Below are positions 46,852 through 57,523 of a stretch of DNA of 64,000 bases, in pieces. Location of the stretch: NCBI RefSeq assembly GCF_013002715.1, contig NZ_JABENB010000001.1, forward strand, positions 124,001 through 188,000. The letters are read 5' to 3'. A program made the position numbers and the translations under genes. The stretch comes from Flexivirga aerilata (GTDB lineage Bacteria; Actinomycetota; Actinomycetes; Actinomycetales; Dermatophilaceae). Below the pieces are notes generated by a model, which saw nothing but the letters and a program-made list of their open reading frames with translations, had not been told where the DNA came from and made no database searches. Every line of letters begins with the position of its first letter. Position 1 is the first letter of the stretch.

Positions 46852-48258
46852 TTGCCGAAGGAAACGTTCGACCTGGTGATCGCGGCCAACCGGCTGCCCG
46901 TCGACCGGGTCGTGCACCCCGACGGCGAGGTCGAGTGGCGTCGCAGCCCGGGCGGTCTGGTGACCGCGATGGAGTCGGTGATGCGGGGCCGGGACGGCGC
47001 CTGGATCGGCTGGTCCGGCGACCCCGGTGAGGCGCCGGAGCCGTTCCGCGAGGACGACATGCAACTGCACCCGGTGCCGTTGTCCGCCGACGAGGTCAGC
47101 GACTACTACGAGGGTTTCAGCAACGGCTCGCTGTGGCCGCTCTACCACGACGTCATCGTGCAGCCGACGTTCAAGCGGCGCTGGCGGGCGGCCTACGAAC
47201 GCATCAACAAGCGCTTCGCCGACGCCGCCGCCGACCTGGCGGCCGAGGGTGGCACGGTCTGGGTGCAGGACTACCAGCTGCAGGAGATGCCGGCGATGCT
47301 GCGCGCGCAGCGGCCGGACCTGCGCCTCGGCTGGTTCAACCACATCCCGTTCCCGCCGGTCGAGCTGTTCATGCAGTTGCCGGCGCGCGAGAGCCTGCTG
47401 CACGGCCTGCTGGGCGCGGATTTCCTTGGTTTCCAACGCAAAGCCGATGCCTACAACTTCCTCAACGCGTGCCGGCAGTTGCTCGCCGCGAGCGTCAAGG
47501 GCGACGTCGTGCGCCTGCCGGACGGGCACGCGACCCGCGCGGCGGCGGTGCCGATCTCGATCGACGCGCAGGCGATGGCCGACCTGGCGACGACGCCCGG
47601 GGTGAAGGCGCGCGCTGCGGAGATCCGCGAGCAACTCGGCAACCCCGAGCACCTGATGCTCGGCGTCGACCGGCTCGACTACACCAAGGGCATCCGGCAC
47701 CGGCTCAAGGCGGTCGGCGAGCTCTACCAGGAGGGCGCGCTCGACCCGGCCACCACGAAGTTCATCCAGGTCGCCACCCCGAGCCGGGAGCGGCTGGAGG
47801 CCTACCAGCACATTCGCAGTCAGGTCGAGCGCACCGTCGGCCAGATCAACGGCGACCACTCCCCCATCGGCGCGCCCGCGGTGACCTACCTGCACCGCTC
47901 CTTCCCGCGCGAGGAGATGGCCGCGCTCTTCCTCGCAGCGGACGTCATGCTGGTGACTCCGTTGCGCGACGGGATGAACCTCGTGGCCAAGGAATACATC
48001 GCTGCCCACGACGGCACCGGGGCGCTCGTGCTGAGCGAATTCACCGGCGCCGCATCGGAACTCAAGCAGGCCTACCTCACCAACCCGCACGACATCAGCG
48101 CCCTCAAGCAGTCGATCATGAACGCCATCCAGGCGCCGCCCGACGTGCTCGCCCGACGGATGCGTGCCATGCGCCGGCAGGTGATGACCCACGACGTGCA
48201 GCGCTGGGCCGAGGACTTCCTGACCAATCTCGCCGCCGCTCCGGAGCGACCCCGCTGA
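46852..48258 (+). CDS. otsA: trehalose-6-phosphate synthase
   Basis: This GT20 glycosyltransferase joins glucose from a nucleotide sugar to glucose-6-phosphate. The 468 residues include ANRLPVDR and GGLVTAME near the N-terminus, [54 protein letters not shown], and the nucleotide-binding [20 protein letters not shown] 46852 was chosen because GAAGGAG lies 9 nt upstream and it matches the family's usual N-terminus; ATG 46825 is the alternative. It overlaps otsB by one base (TGATG). Confidence 0.96.
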   Translation: MPKETFDLVIAANRLPVDRVVHPDGEVEWRRSPGGLVTAMESVMRGRDGAWIGWSGDPGEAPEPFREDDMQLHPVPLSADEVSDYYEGFSNGSLWPLYHDVIVQPTFKRRWRAAYERINKRFADAAADLAAEGGTVWVQDYQLQEMPAMLRAQRPDLRLGWFNHIPFPPVELFMQLPARESLLHGLLGADFLGFQRKADAYNFLNACRQLLAASVKGDVVRLPDGHATRAAAVPISIDAQAMADLATTPGVKARAAEIREQLGNPEHLMLGVDRLDYTKGIRHRLKAVGELYQEGALDPATTKFIQVATPSRERLEAYQHIRSQVERTVGQINGDHSPIGAPAVTYLHRSFPREEMAALFLAADVMLVTPLRDGMNLVAKEYIAAHDGTGALVLSEFTGAASELKQAYLTNPHDISALKQSIMNAIQAPPDVLARRMRAMRRQVMTHDVQRWAEDFLTNLAAAPERPR

Positions 48259-49031
48259 TGTCGGAAGCCACTCTCCCGCAAGCGCTTTCGGCGTATGCCG
48301 CGCGCAGCCCGATCCTGCTGGCCACCGACTTCGACGGCGTGCTCGCACCGCTGGTGCAGGATCCGTCGACGTCACGCCCGGTCGACGGGTCGATCGACGC
48401 ACTGCGCGAACTTGCCCGCACACCAGGCGTTTTCGTTGCCATCGTGTCCGGCCGGGATCTCGCGGCGCTTCGACAGCTGACCGGCGTCACACCCGAGGAA
48501 GGCATCACCCTGATCGGCTCGCACGGCGCCGAACCCGACCGCGACCTGCCGCTGCGGGTCGACTTCGACGACGCGGCGCGGGAGCGGCTCGCGCGGGCCA
48601 CCCAGGCACTGGAGCAGGTCGTCGCCGCACAGCCCGGCACGCGGCTGGAGCACAAACCGGCCGGCGTCGTGCTGCACACGCGCGGCCTGTCCCCCGAGGC
48701 CGCCGACGCCGCGGCGACGCAGGCGCTGGCGATCGACCTGCCGGGCGTGCACACGATGAGCGGCAAGCAGATCGTCGAGTTCAGCGTGCTGCCGGTCACC
48801 AAGGGCATCGCGCTGCAGGCGCTCGCCGCGCAGGACGGCACGGTCGCGACCTGCTACCTCGGCGACGACGTGACCGACGAGACCGCCTTCGCGGTGCTGC
48901 CCGCCGACGCCGGCAACGTGACGATCAAGGTCGGGCCGGGGCCGACCGGCGCGGAGTTTCGCATCGCCGGTCCACCGGAGGTCGTGGCGGTGTTCCAGAC
49001 GGTGTTGCGGGCGGTGCCGCACGACCGCTGA
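48258..49031 (+). CDS. otsB: trehalose-6-phosphate phosphatase
   Basis: This is a HAD-superfamily phosphatase that releases trehalose from trehalose-6-phosphate, completing the OtsAB pathway. The 257 residues show the nucleophile motif LLATDFDGVLAPL, IVSGRD, GSHGAEPD, the motif III Lys region LPVTKGIAL, and the metal motif CYLGDDVTDETAF. Its start overlaps the otsA stop codon. Trehalose serves as a compatible solute and cell-wall precursor in actinobacteria. Confidence 0.96.
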   Translation: MSEATLPQALSAYAARSPILLATDFDGVLAPLVQDPSTSRPVDGSIDALRELARTPGVFVAIVSGRDLAALRQLTGVTPEEGITLIGSHGAEPDRDLPLRVDFDDAARERLARATQALEQVVAAQPGTRLEHKPAGVVLHTRGLSPEAADAAATQALAIDLPGVHTMSGKQIVEFSVLPVTKGIALQALAAQDGTVATCYLGDDVTDETAFAVLPADAGNVTIKVGPGPTGAEFRIAGPPEVVAVFQTVLRAVPHDR

Positions 49032-49065
49032 GGCCGCCCACATCGGGACGTGACCAGCCCAACCA

Positions 49066-49095
49066 CGCAAATGCGAACAATTTCGCACGTTTGCG
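49066..49095. promoter_or_regulatory. nested inverted repeat upstream of the sugar ABC ATPase
   Basis: TGCGAA (49072-49077) and TTCGCA (49082-49087) form a 6-bp dyad with a 4-nt centre, flanked by an outer pair CGCAAA (49066-49071) and TTTGCG (49090-49095). This AT-rich site lies 120 bp before the ATPase gene in otherwise GC-rich DNA and looks like an operator for a LacI- or GntR-type regulator. Confidence 0.6.
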
Positions 49096-49214
49096 CACAA
49101 GGGCCTGCGTCATACGCCAAGATGGTGCTGTGGTCGACGTCACATGCGGCGTCGCCACTTCCATTCACAACGGATCGTCCGGCACGTTCCTGCCGGTGAA
49201 GGAGATGCATCAGC

Positions 49215-50300
<1,086 letters not shown>

Positions 50301-50325
50301 GTCCTTTCGGCTCGATCCCGCGCGT

Positions 50326-50357
50326 CGGGACCCGCTTGCTGCGCTGCGCGGGTCCCG
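50326..50357 (+). terminator. terminator hairpin after the ABC ATPase gene
   Basis: CGGGACCCGC (50326-50335) pairs exactly with GCGGGTCCCG (50348-50357), 26 bp after the stop codon. Confidence 0.7.
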
Positions 50358-50408
50358 GCTGTCATCTTCGCGGCTCCCCATCGGCTCGATCCCGCGAGCC
50401 ACAGACCT

Positions 50409-50446
50409 CTCGGCGGCATACCTCAATGAGGAGGTATGCCGCCGAG
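50409..50446. terminator. 16-bp perfect hairpin between the ABC ATPase and DUF4032 genes
   Basis: CTCGGCGGCATACCTC (50409-50424) pairs exactly with 50431-50446 around the loop AATGAG. It lies 38 bp before the DUF4032 start and could be a second terminator or an upstream control element. Confidence 0.55.
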
Positions 50447-50484
50447 TTGCGTCATACGGGAGCACGGGCGAGCACAATGGACGC

Positions 50485-51726
50485 GTGGCTCTCGACATCA
50501 CCACCGCCCGACCGTGGCCGGCCCTGCTCGATCTGCCGTGGCGGCTGCCGTTGGAGGACTGGCCCGAGGAGCGGCTGGCCGCGCTGCCGCGGGGCATCTC
50601 CCGGCACGTGGTGCGCTTCGTGCGGCTCGAGGGGCGGGTCATCGCGATCAAGGAGATCAAGGCCGACATCGCGCGTCGCGAATACAACATGCTGCGGATG
50701 TTGCGGCGGCTCGGGCAGCCGGTGGTCGAGCCGGTCGGCGTGGTCGCGGGCCGGCTCACCAAGGACGGCGAGCCGCTCGATGCGTGCCTGCTGACCCGGC
50801 ACCTGCAGTTCTCCCTGCCCTACCGGGCGATGCTCAGCCAGAACCTCCGGCCGGACACCGCCGCCCGGCTGATCGACGCGCTCGCCGTGCTCCTCGTGCG
50901 ACTGCACCTGGTGGGTTTCTGGTGGGGCGACGTGTCGCTGTCCAACACGCTGTTCAAGCGCAGCGCGGGTGAGTTCGCGGCATACCTGGTCGACGCCGAG
51001 ACCGGTGAGCTGCACGACAAGCTGACCAAGGGCCAGCGGGAGCACGACCTCGACATCGCCCGGGTCAACATCGCCGGCGAGATGATGGACCTGCAGGCCG
51101 GCGGCTTCGTCGGCGAGGACATCGACCCGATCGCGATCTCGGATCGCATCATCCAGCGCTACAACGTGCTGTGGCAGGAGCTGACCGCGGTCGAACGCTT
51201 CGACGCCGACCAGCGGTGGCGGGTCGACGAACGCATCCGCGTGCTCAACTCGCTCGGGTTCGACGTCGGCGAGCTCGACATCACCACCGACTTCGACGGC
51301 ACGACGATCCAGATCCAGCCGAAAGTCGTTGATGCCGGCCATCATTCGCGCCGCCTGCTGCGCCTGACCGGGCTCGACGTGGAGGACAACCAGGCACGCA
51401 GGTTGCTCAACGACCTCGACGCGTTCCGCGCCGCGCACGAGCGGCAGAACGACGACGAGGAGCAGGTCGCGCACGACTGGCTGATGCAGGTCTACGAGCC
51501 GATCACCCGCAGCGCCCCGCCGGAGATGCGCCGCAAGATGGAGCCCGCCGAGCTCTTCCACGAGGTGCTCGAACACCGGTGGTACATGTCGGAGAAGGCC
51601 CAGCGCGACTTCACCATCGAGCAGGCCGTGCAGGACTACATCGACACGGTGCTGCCGGACAAGCCCGACGACAGCGCGGTGGTCGGGGTGGACACCGACG
51701 CGATACCGGTGCGCGCCAACCGCTGA
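50485..51726 (+). CDS. DUF4032 protein with kinase-like N-terminal domain
   Basis: This 413-aa protein has an N-terminal lipopolysaccharide-kinase-like fold: VIAIKEIKADIARREYNML (Lys and Glu of an ATP site), LLTRHLQFSLPY (hinge), FWWGDVSLSNTLF (catalytic Asp and Asn), and AYLVDAETGEL (metal-binding Asp). The second half is the DUF4032 domain (RFDADQRWRVDERIRVLNSL to the ELFHEVLEHRWYMSEKA region), found across actinobacteria and of unknown role. The start GTG 50485 has CACAAT 6 nt upstream and may be leaderless. Kinase activity is plausible but unproven. Confidence 0.85.
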   Translation: MALDITTARPWPALLDLPWRLPLEDWPEERLAALPRGISRHVVRFVRLEGRVIAIKEIKADIARREYNMLRMLRRLGQPVVEPVGVVAGRLTKDGEPLDACLLTRHLQFSLPYRAMLSQNLRPDTAARLIDALAVLLVRLHLVGFWWGDVSLSNTLFKRSAGEFAAYLVDAETGELHDKLTKGQREHDLDIARVNIAGEMMDLQAGGFVGEDIDPIAISDRIIQRYNVLWQELTAVERFDADQRWRVDERIRVLNSLGFDVGELDITTDFDGTTIQIQPKVVDAGHHSRRLLRLTGLDVEDNQARRLLNDLDAFRAAHERQNDDEEQVAHDWLMQVYEPITRSAPPEMRRKMEPAELFHEVLEHRWYMSEKAQRDFTIEQAVQDYIDTVLPDKPDDSAVVGVDTDAIPVRANR

Positions 51727-51786
51727 GCGGTCGCCGCGCCGGCAGCGCAGAGGGCAAAGACAGCACCGACGGCACAGTCAGCGCCG

Positions 51787-52227
51787 TCAGGCGAGCGGGC
51801 GGCCCTCGGCGTCGTCGATCTTGCGCAGCAGCAACAGGATGAAGTCGACCAGCGACCAGATGCCGCAGGCGCCGAGCGTCACCAGCTTGAGCACGCCGAG
51901 CCCGACCTGGCCGAGGTAGAACCGGTCGACGCCGAGACCGCCGAGGAAGAACGACAGGAGGACGGCGGTCAGCCAGTCCTTGCTGGAGAAGACACCGGGC
52001 ACCTGCTTGGCGGGGAAGTAACCGCCGCCGGCCGTGCTGCGCACCGCGGTGTCGCCCTTGATCGCGCCGGTCGAGGCCAACTGCTGCAGCCCGCCGTAGG
52101 ACACCGGGCCCTGCTCCTGCCCCATGTTCATGATGAAGAAGGAGTCGTTCACCGGTGAACTCCAGCCCGGGCCGGGCTGCTGTGGATAGGCGTCGTTCGG
52201 GTGCGGCGCCCCGTCGTACTTGCTCAT
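51787..52227 (-). CDS. TM2-domain protein with GYF_2-like N-terminal domain
   Basis: This 146-aa membrane protein begins with a Pro/Gly-rich stretch and a small GYF_2-type domain ([22 protein letters not shown] to [14 protein letters not shown]). The TM2 domain follows: two membrane helices around the motif [24 protein letters not shown]2 proteins are of unknown function. ATG 52227 is divergent from the RDD-family gene, another small membrane protein with a similar low-complexity N-terminus. Confidence 0.88.
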   Translation of the reverse strand: MSKYDGAPHPNDAYPQQPGPGWSSPVNDSFFIMNMGQEQGPVSYGGLQQLASTGAIKGDTAVRSTAGGGYFPAKQVPGVFSSKDWLTAVLLSFFLGGLGVDRFYLGQVGLGVLKLVTLGACGIWSLVDFILLLLRKIDDAEGRPLA

Positions 52228-52413
52228 TGTCGTTCCCCCGTCGGGTGGATTTCGGGTCACCTTACGGGACGTCGCCATCGCGCTTGCGGTTTCATCACGG
52301 AACCGGGTGATCATCCCCGACGTCTGCACTGCCGAGCACGAAGCCTGCGAGGCTTCGGCACACCACTCGATCTTTACGACGGGTGCCCCATCGATGCAGG
52401 AGGAATCGACAGC

Positions 52414-53058
52414 ATGTCCAACTACGGCAATGGCGGCGGGCAGGGACCGCAGGACCCCTACGGCGCGCCGAGCGGGGGCCAGCAGGGCGGGGCCGGTCAG
52501 GGGGCGCAGCCGAGCCTCGGTGGGCAGTATGGCGCGCAGCCCGACTCGGCCGGCCAAGCCAGCCAATACGGCCAGGCGAGCCAGTACGGGCAGTACGGCC
52601 AGGCGCCATACGGCGGCCAGCCATATGGCGGCGTCGCGTTCGGCGACCAGCTTCCGCCGGACACCTACGCCAGTTGGGGGCAGCGGGTCGGCGCCTACCT
52701 GATCGACCTGCTCGTCGTCCTGCCGGGCCTCATCGTCTACTCCATCGGCGCCTCCGCGCAGAACGTGCTGGTGCTGGTCATCGGCTTCCTGCTGGTGGTC
52801 GGCCTCCAGGGATGGAACCGTTGGTACAAGGCCGGCACCACCGGGCAGAGCATCGGCAAGGGCGTCATGCACGTGCGGCTGGTGAGCGCCGACTCCGGCC
52901 GGCCGATCGGTCCGCTGATGGCCTTCGTGCGCGATCTGTGCCACTTCGTCGACGGCGTGATCTGCTACATCGGCTACCTGTTCCCGCTGTGGGACCGCAA
53001 GCGGCAGACGCTGGCGGACAAGATCGTCGGCACCGTCGTGCCGCACGGTGACAAGTAG
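52414..53058 (+). CDS. RDD-family membrane protein
   Basis: This 214-aa protein has a Gly/Gln/Tyr-rich cytoplasmic N-terminus (about 1-78, repeats of QYGQ and QASQYG). The RDD domain follows with the family motif [20 protein letters not shown] (Arg, then Asp-Leu pair), [17 protein letters not shown], and [22 protein letters not shown] proteins span the membrane about three times; some act in ion antiport or transport, but most are uncharacterised. AGGAGGA precedes ATG 52414. Confidence 0.9.
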   Translation: MSNYGNGGGQGPQDPYGAPSGGQQGGAGQGAQPSLGGQYGAQPDSAGQASQYGQASQYGQYGQAPYGGQPYGGVAFGDQLPPDTYASWGQRVGAYLIDLLVVLPGLIVYSIGASAQNVLVLVIGFLLVVGLQGWNRWYKAGTTGQSIGKGVMHVRLVSADSGRPIGPLMAFVRDLCHFVDGVICYIGYLFPLWDRKRQTLADKIVGTVVPHGDK

Positions 53059-53101
53059 GACGCGCAGCGCACGTCGAAGCCGTCTCGCCGAACCGTCATG
53101 G

Positions 53102-53127
53102 GGCCCGGAAGCTGTCGCTTCCGGGCC
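53102..53127 (+). terminator. terminator hairpin after the RDD gene
   Basis: GGCCCGGAAGC (53102-53112) pairs with GCTTCCGGGCC (53117-53127) around the loop TGTC, 43 bp after the stop codon. Confidence 0.72.
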
Positions 53128-53187
53128 TTCGGCGACTCCCGCGGCTCTAGCATCGAACTACCGGACAACCGTCGAGGGAGCGATGTC

Positions 53188-53286
53188 ATGTCGAACTACG
53201 GTGAATATCCACCACCGGCTGCACTGACCGCGGCGAAAAGCCAAGAACGTCAAGACTTCTCGGCTCGCTGCCGGGCGACTTCGTAG
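53188..53286 (+). pseudogene. truncated start of an RDD/DUF-type gene (MSNYGEYPPP)
   Basis: A good ribosome site GAGGGAG (53173-53179) precedes ATG 53188 and 32 codons beginning MSNYGEYPPPAALTA. The first residues match the MSNYG start of the upstream RDD gene, so this looks like the 5' end of a paralogue or related low-complexity membrane protein. After about 14 codons the frame runs into the 3' end of the oppositely oriented rlmB, and no membrane domain follows. A deletion that removed the rest is the simplest account; a real 32-residue peptide cannot be excluded. Confidence 0.5.
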
Positions 53287-54212
53287 AGCGTGACCGACGC
53301 CGCGATGCCGGCGTTGAGCGACTCGATGGTCGAGCTCATCGGCACCGACACGATCTGGTCGCAGGTCTCGCTCACCAGGCGGGACAGGCCCTTGCCCTCG
53401 GAGCCGACCACGATGACCAGTGGCTCGCCCGCCAGGTCCAGCGCGGGCAGCTCGACGTCACCGTCCATGTCGAGGCCGATGACGAAGAAGCCGGCCTTCT
53501 TGAAGTCGTTCAGCGTGCGAGTCAGGTTGCCCGCCAACGCAACCGGGATGCGGGCAGCAGCTCCGGCGGACGTCTTCCAGGCGGAGGCGGTCATGCCTGC
53601 CGACCGGCGTTCGGGCACGATCACGCCATGCCCGCCGAACGCCGCCACCGACCGGACGATCGCGCCGAGATTGCGCGGATCGGTGATCCCGTCGAGGGCG
53701 ACGACGAGCGGGACACCCGGCGCCTCGGGATTGATCAGGTCGTCGGGGTGGGCATATTCGTATGCCGGCACCTGCAGCGCGAGCCCCTGGTGGGTCGCTC
53801 CGTCGGTCATCCGGTCCAGCTCGGTGCGCTGCGCCTCCATGATCGGAATCGTCTGGTCGGCAGCGATCTTCAGTGATTCCTTGACCCGGTCGTCGGAGTC
53901 GATGCGGCCTGCGACATACAGGGCGGTGGCGGGGACGCCGACGCGCAGCGCCTCCACGACGGAGTTGCGCCCGGCGATCACCTCACCGCTCTGCTTGGCC
54001 GACTTCCCGCCGGAGCGGGCGGGCGCCGATCGTTTGCCGGCTTCGGCCTTGCGGGCGGCCTTGTAGGCCTTGTGGTTCGGGCGGTCGCTCGCCTTCGGCG
54101 TGGGGCCCTTGCCCTCCAAGCCGCGGCGACGCTGGCCGCCGCTGCCGACGAGCGGGCCCTTGCGGGAGTTGCCCTTGCGGACTGCTCCTCGGCGGCTCGA
54201 ATTGCCAGGCAT
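53250..54212 (-). CDS. rlmB: 23S rRNA (guanosine-2'-O-)-methyltransferase RlmB (TrmH family)
   Basis: This 320-aa SPOUT methyltransferase modifies a guanosine of 23S rRNA. After a basic disordered N-terminus (about 1-75) come the substrate-binding domain ([11 protein letters not shown] to [11 protein letters not shown]) and the knotted SAM domain with [35 protein letters not shown] and [22 protein letters not shown]. It lies 1 bp after the cysS stop codon, the same order as in mycobacteria. Its end overlaps the truncated gene at 53188. Confidence 0.95.
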   Translation of the reverse strand: MPGNSSRRGAVRKGNSRKGPLVGSGGQRRRGLEGKGPTPKASDRPNHKAYKAARKAEAGKRSAPARSGGKSAKQSGEVIAGRNSVVEALRVGVPATALYVAGRIDSDDRVKESLKIAADQTIPIMEAQRTELDRMTDGATHQGLALQVPAYEYAHPDDLINPEAPGVPLVVALDGITDPRNLGAIVRSVAAFGGHGVIVPERRSAGMTASAWKTSAGAAARIPVALAGNLTRTLNDFKKAGFFVIGLDMDGDVELPALDLAGEPLVIVVGSEGKGLSRLVSETCDQIVSVPMSSTIESLNAGIAASVTLYEVARQRAEKS

Positions 54213-54213
54213 C

Positions 54214-55653
54214 TCAGCCCTCCTCGTGGGTTGTGGTGTGGGGAGCGGTCACGGTCCACCGTGCGCCGTCGGCGGAGTCCTCGACGGTCACCCCGGCCGC
54301 GGTCAGCTGGTCGCGGATGCGGTCAGCGGTGTCGAAGTCGCGGGCCTTGCGGGCCTGGGCGCGTTGCTCGATGAGCCCGTCCACGAGCACCGCGAGCGCG
54401 TCCTGGGCGCCGGTGTCGGCCGCCGAATGCCAGTGCGGGTCACGGGGATTGACCCCGATCACGTCGGTCATCGCCACGACCTGGCGGGCGAGCTCGCGGG
54501 CTGCCGCCGCGTCTCGCTCGTCGAGCGCGACGTTGCCCTTGCGGATCGTGTCGAAGACCACCGCGAGCGCTCCAGACACCCCGAGATCGTCGTCCATCGC
54601 GGTCGCGAAGTCCTTGGGGATCTCCACCTCACCGGGGTCGACGACCTCCCCTGCCGGCAGTGCCCGGTCGAGGAAGCCCTCGATGCGGTCGACCGCGGCG
54701 GCGGCTTCGTCGAGCGACGTCTCCTGGTATTCGATCGTCGACCGGTAGTGCACCGTGCTGAGGTAGTAGCGCAGCACGAGCGGTCGCACGGTCTTGGTCA
54801 GCTCGAGCACGCCGAGGGTGTTGCCGAGCGACTTGCTCATCTTCTCGCCGCCCATGGTGACCCACCCGTTGTGCATCCAGTAGCGCGCGAATCCCAAGCC
54901 AGCAGCACGTGATTGGGCCTGCTCGTTCTCGTGGTGCGGGAAGCGCAGGTCGATGCCGCCGCCGTGGATGTCGAAGGTGTCGCCGAGCCACCGGCGGGCC
55001 ATCGCCGAGCACTCCAGGTGCCACCCGGGCCGTCCGGCGCCCCACGGGGTCGGCCACGATGCGGTCTCCGGCTCGTCCGGCTTGTGGCCCTTCCACAGCG
55101 CGAAGTCGCGCGGGTCGCGCTTGCCGCGCGGGTCGGCGTCGGCGGCCGGCTCCATGTCGTCGATGCTCTGGTGGGTGAGCTCGCCGTACGCCGGCCACGA
55201 ACGCACGTCGAAGTAGACGTCGCCCGAACCGTCCTGCGCCGGGTAGGCGTGCCCGGCGTCGATCAGCATGCGTATTAACTCGACCATGTCGGTGACGTGA
55301 CCGGTGGCGCGAGGCTCGTAGGTCGGGCGCTGGACGCCGAGCAGATCGAGCGCGTCATTGGTCTGCCGCTCGAAGAAGTAGGACCAGGCGATCCAGTCGG
55401 CGCCGGCTTCGGCCGACTTGGTGAGGATCTTGTCGTCGATGTCGGTCACGTTGCGCACGAGGCGCACGTCATACCCGTGCCCGACGGTGAGCCAGCGCCG
55501 CAGGATGTCGAAGGCCACCGCGAAGCGAACGTGCCCGATGTGCGGGGCGCCCTGGGTGGTGAGACCACAGATGTAGAGGCCGACCTCGCCTTCCTGCAGC
55601 GGCTCGAACGGCCGCTTGCTGCGGGACTGGGTGTCGTAGATCTGCAGAGTCAC
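54214..55653 (-). CDS. cysS: cysteinyl-tRNA synthetase
   Basis: This class I synthetase charges tRNA-Cys. The 479 residues contain the zinc Cys and HIGH box in [31 protein letters not shown] and [18 protein letters not shown] for zinc and Cys selection, and the KMSKS loop [13 protein letters not shown]. It keeps the full C-terminal anticodon part, so it is CysS and not the shorter mycothiol ligase MshC. The start GTG 55653 has TAAACT 6 nt upstream, which suggests a leaderless mRNA. It is followed at once by rlmB. Confidence 0.97.
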   Translation of the reverse strand: MTLQIYDTQSRSKRPFEPLQEGEVGLYICGLTTQGAPHIGHVRFAVAFDILRRWLTVGHGYDVRLVRNVTDIDDKILTKSAEAGADWIAWSYFFERQTNDALDLLGVQRPTYEPRATGHVTDMVELIRMLIDAGHAYPAQDGSGDVYFDVRSWPAYGELTHQSIDDMEPAADADPRGKRDPRDFALWKGHKPDEPETASWPTPWGAGRPGWHLECSAMARRWLGDTFDIHGGGIDLRFPHHENEQAQSRAAGLGFARYWMHNGWVTMGGEKMSKSLGNTLGVLELTKTVRPLVLRYYLSTVHYRSTIEYQETSLDEAAAAVDRIEGFLDRALPAGEVVDPGEVEIPKDFATAMDDDLGVSGALAVVFDTIRKGNVALDERDAAAARELARQVVAMTDVIGVNPRDPHWHSAADTGAQDALAVLVDGLIEQRAQARKARDFDTADRIRDQLTAAGVTVEDSADGARWTVTAPHTTTHEEG

Positions 55654-55659
55654 CCGGCG

Positions 55660-55665
55660 AGTTTA
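55660..55665 (-). promoter_or_regulatory. -10 box of a probable leaderless cysS transcript
   Basis: TAAACT (minus strand) lies 6 nt before the GTG start of cysS, with no ribosome site between them. Confidence 0.55.
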
Positions 55666-55695
55666 TCGGTGACGGCGGCTATTCCCGGCCACCGC

Positions 55696-56328
55696 TCAGT
55701 GGCCCCGGGCGATCCATTCGGCCAGGTGCGGTGCCTCGTCGCCGATCGTGGTGTCGTCACCGTGCCCGGTGTGCACCACGGTCTCCGGCGGCAGCGACAA
55801 CAGCGAGCTGCGGATCGACTCCACGATCGTGCCGAAGTCGCTGAAGGACCGGCCGGTTGCGCCCGGGCCGCCCTGGAAGAGCGTGTCGCCGCTGAAGACG
55901 ACGCCCTCGTCGGCGATGCGGAAACAGCAGGCGCCCGGGGAGTGACCGGGAGTGTGCAGCACGTCGAGCCGGGCGCCGCCGACGGTGATCTGCTGCCCGT
56001 CGGTGAGCGCGCCGGTCGGCGGCTGGTCCATGACGGCGTCCCAGAGCATGCGGTCGTCGGGGTGGATCGACACGGTCGCGTCCGGGTGCGCGGCGAGCAC
56101 GTCGGTGACGGCACCGAGGTGATCGTCGTGTCCGTGGGTGCACAGGATCTGGGTGAGCGTCCGGTCACCGATCGCATCCAGGATCGGGCGGGCGTCGTGG
56201 GCCGCGTCGATGACGACGCACTCGCTGTCGTCGCCGACGATCCAGACGTTGTTGTCGACGTCCCAGGTGCCACCGTCGAGGCTGAACGTGCCTGACGTCA
56301 CGACTTTTTCGATGCGTATGGCACTCAC
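55696..56328 (-). CDS. MBL-fold metallo-hydrolase linked to mycothiol-dependent formaldehyde oxidation
   Basis: This 210-aa hydrolase has the zinc motif [29 protein letters not shown] and HTGHGDDTT, as in glyoxalase-II-type enzymes. It starts 4 bp inside the end of the mycothiol-dependent formaldehyde dehydrogenase gene. By analogy with S-formylglutathione hydrolases it could hydrolyse the S-formylmycothiol thioester made by its neighbour; this is an inference from gene order and fold. Confidence 0.88.
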   Translation of the reverse strand: MSAIRIEKVVTSGTFSLDGGTWDVDNNVWIVGDDSECVVIDAAHDARPILDAIGDRTLTQILCTHGHDDHLGAVTDVLAAHPDATVSIHPDDRMLWDAVMDQPPTGALTDGQQITVGGARLDVLHTPGHSPGACCFRIADEGVVFSGDTLFQGGPGATGRSFSDFGTIVESIRSSLLSLPPETVVHTGHGDDTTIGDEAPHLAEWIARGH

Positions 56329-57428
56329 TGCGCGGCCTCCTCGTCGATCACGACGACCGACCGCAGCACGTCGCCGCGCTCCATCGCGTCGAAGGCGCTC
56401 TCGACCGCGTCGAGGCCGATCCGCTCACTGACGAACCCGTCGAGGTCGAACCTGCCCTGACGGTAGAGGTCGACCAGCATCGGGAAGTCGCGTGAGGGGA
56501 GGCAGTCGCCATACCAACTGGATTTGAGGGCACCGCCCCGGCCGAAGACGTCGATGAGGGGCAGCTCGACCGTCATGTCCGGGGTGGGCACGCCGACCAG
56601 CACGACGGTGCCGGCCAGGTCGCGGGCGTCGAATGCCTGACGGTAGGTCTCCGGCCGTCCGACGGCGTCGACGACGACGTCGGCGCCGTTGCCGCCGGTC
56701 AGCTTGCGGATCTGCTCGACCGGGTCGGCGTCCTTGGAGTTGATCGTGTGGGTCGCGCCGAATTCCCTTGCCTTCTCGAGCTTTCGCTCGTCGACGTCGA
56801 CGGCGATGATCGTCGTCGCGCCGGCGACCGCGGCACCGGCGATCGCGGCGTCGCCGACGCCACCGCAGCCGATGACCGCGATGCTGTCGCCGCGACCGAT
56901 GCCGCCGGTGTTGACTGCCGCACCGAATCCCGCCATCACTCCGCACCCGAGCAGGCCGGCCGCGACGGCCGAGGCCTCGGGGTCGACCTTGGTGCACTGG
57001 CCGGCCGCGACGAGGGTCTTCTCGGCGAATGCACCGATGCCGAGCGCGGGTGTCAGCTCGGTACCGTCGGCCAGCGTCATCTTCTGGGTGGCGTTGTGGG
57101 TGTTGAAGCAATACCAGGGTTTGCCCTTGGCGCAGGCGCGGCACTGACCGCAGACCGCGCGCCAGTTGAGGATCACGAAGTCACCGGGCGCGACGTCGGT
57201 GACGCCCTCGCCGACGGCCTCGACGGTGCCGGCAGCCTCGTGGCCGAGCAGGAACGGGAACTCGTCGTTGATGCCGCCCTCGCGGTAGTGCAGGTCGGTG
57301 TGGCAGACCCCGCACGCCTCGACGTTGACCACGGCCTCACCGGGCCCGGGGTCCGGTATGACGATGTCGACGAGCTCGACCGGCTCACCCTTGCTGCGGG
57401 CGATCACACCCTTGACGGTCGACGGCAT
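56325..57428 (-). CDS. mscR: S-(hydroxymethyl)mycothiol dehydrogenase (MscR/AdhE2)
   Basis: This zinc-dependent class III alcohol dehydrogenase oxidises the formaldehyde-mycothiol adduct with NAD and can also reduce S-nitrosomycothiol. The 367 residues have the catalytic zinc site in [15 protein letters not shown] and LLGHEAAG, structural zinc cysteines in [15 protein letters not shown], and the NAD motif [15 protein letters not shown]. The [12 protein letters not shown] segment fits the mycothiol-specific group. AAGGAG lies 10 nt before ATG 57428. It is the first gene of a two-gene formaldehyde-detoxification operon, and implies that the host makes mycothiol. Confidence 0.94.
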   Translation of the reverse strand: MPSTVKGVIARSKGEPVELVDIVIPDPGPGEAVVNVEACGVCHTDLHYREGGINDEFPFLLGHEAAGTVEAVGEGVTDVAPGDFVILNWRAVCGQCRACAKGKPWYCFNTHNATQKMTLADGTELTPALGIGAFAEKTLVAAGQCTKVDPEASAVAAGLLGCGVMAGFGAAVNTGGIGRGDSIAVIGCGGVGDAAIAGAAVAGATTIIAVDVDERKLEKAREFGATHTINSKDADPVEQIRKLTGGNGADVVVDAVGRPETYRQAFDARDLAGTVVLVGVPTPDMTVELPLIDVFGRGGALKSSWYGDCLPSRDFPMLVDLYRQGRFDLDGFVSERIGLDAVESAFDAMERGDVLRSVVVIDEEAAQ

Positions 57429-57523
57429 GCCGGATCAGCTCCTTCGAGTGGACGCAGAGGTACACCGCCGACTCTAGGACGTGCCGCGTTGCGCGCCACA
57501 GCGACCGATGTGCGGTGGGCCCG

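Noticed and set aside
46720..48423. A long minus-strand frame opposite otsA
   Set aside because: otsA has all GT20 motifs, and the antisense product shows no domain.
54214..55653. Mycothiol ligase MshC instead of CysS
   Set aside because: The protein has the full-length CysS C-terminal domain (479 aa) and lies next to rlmB as in other actinobacteria; MshC is shorter.
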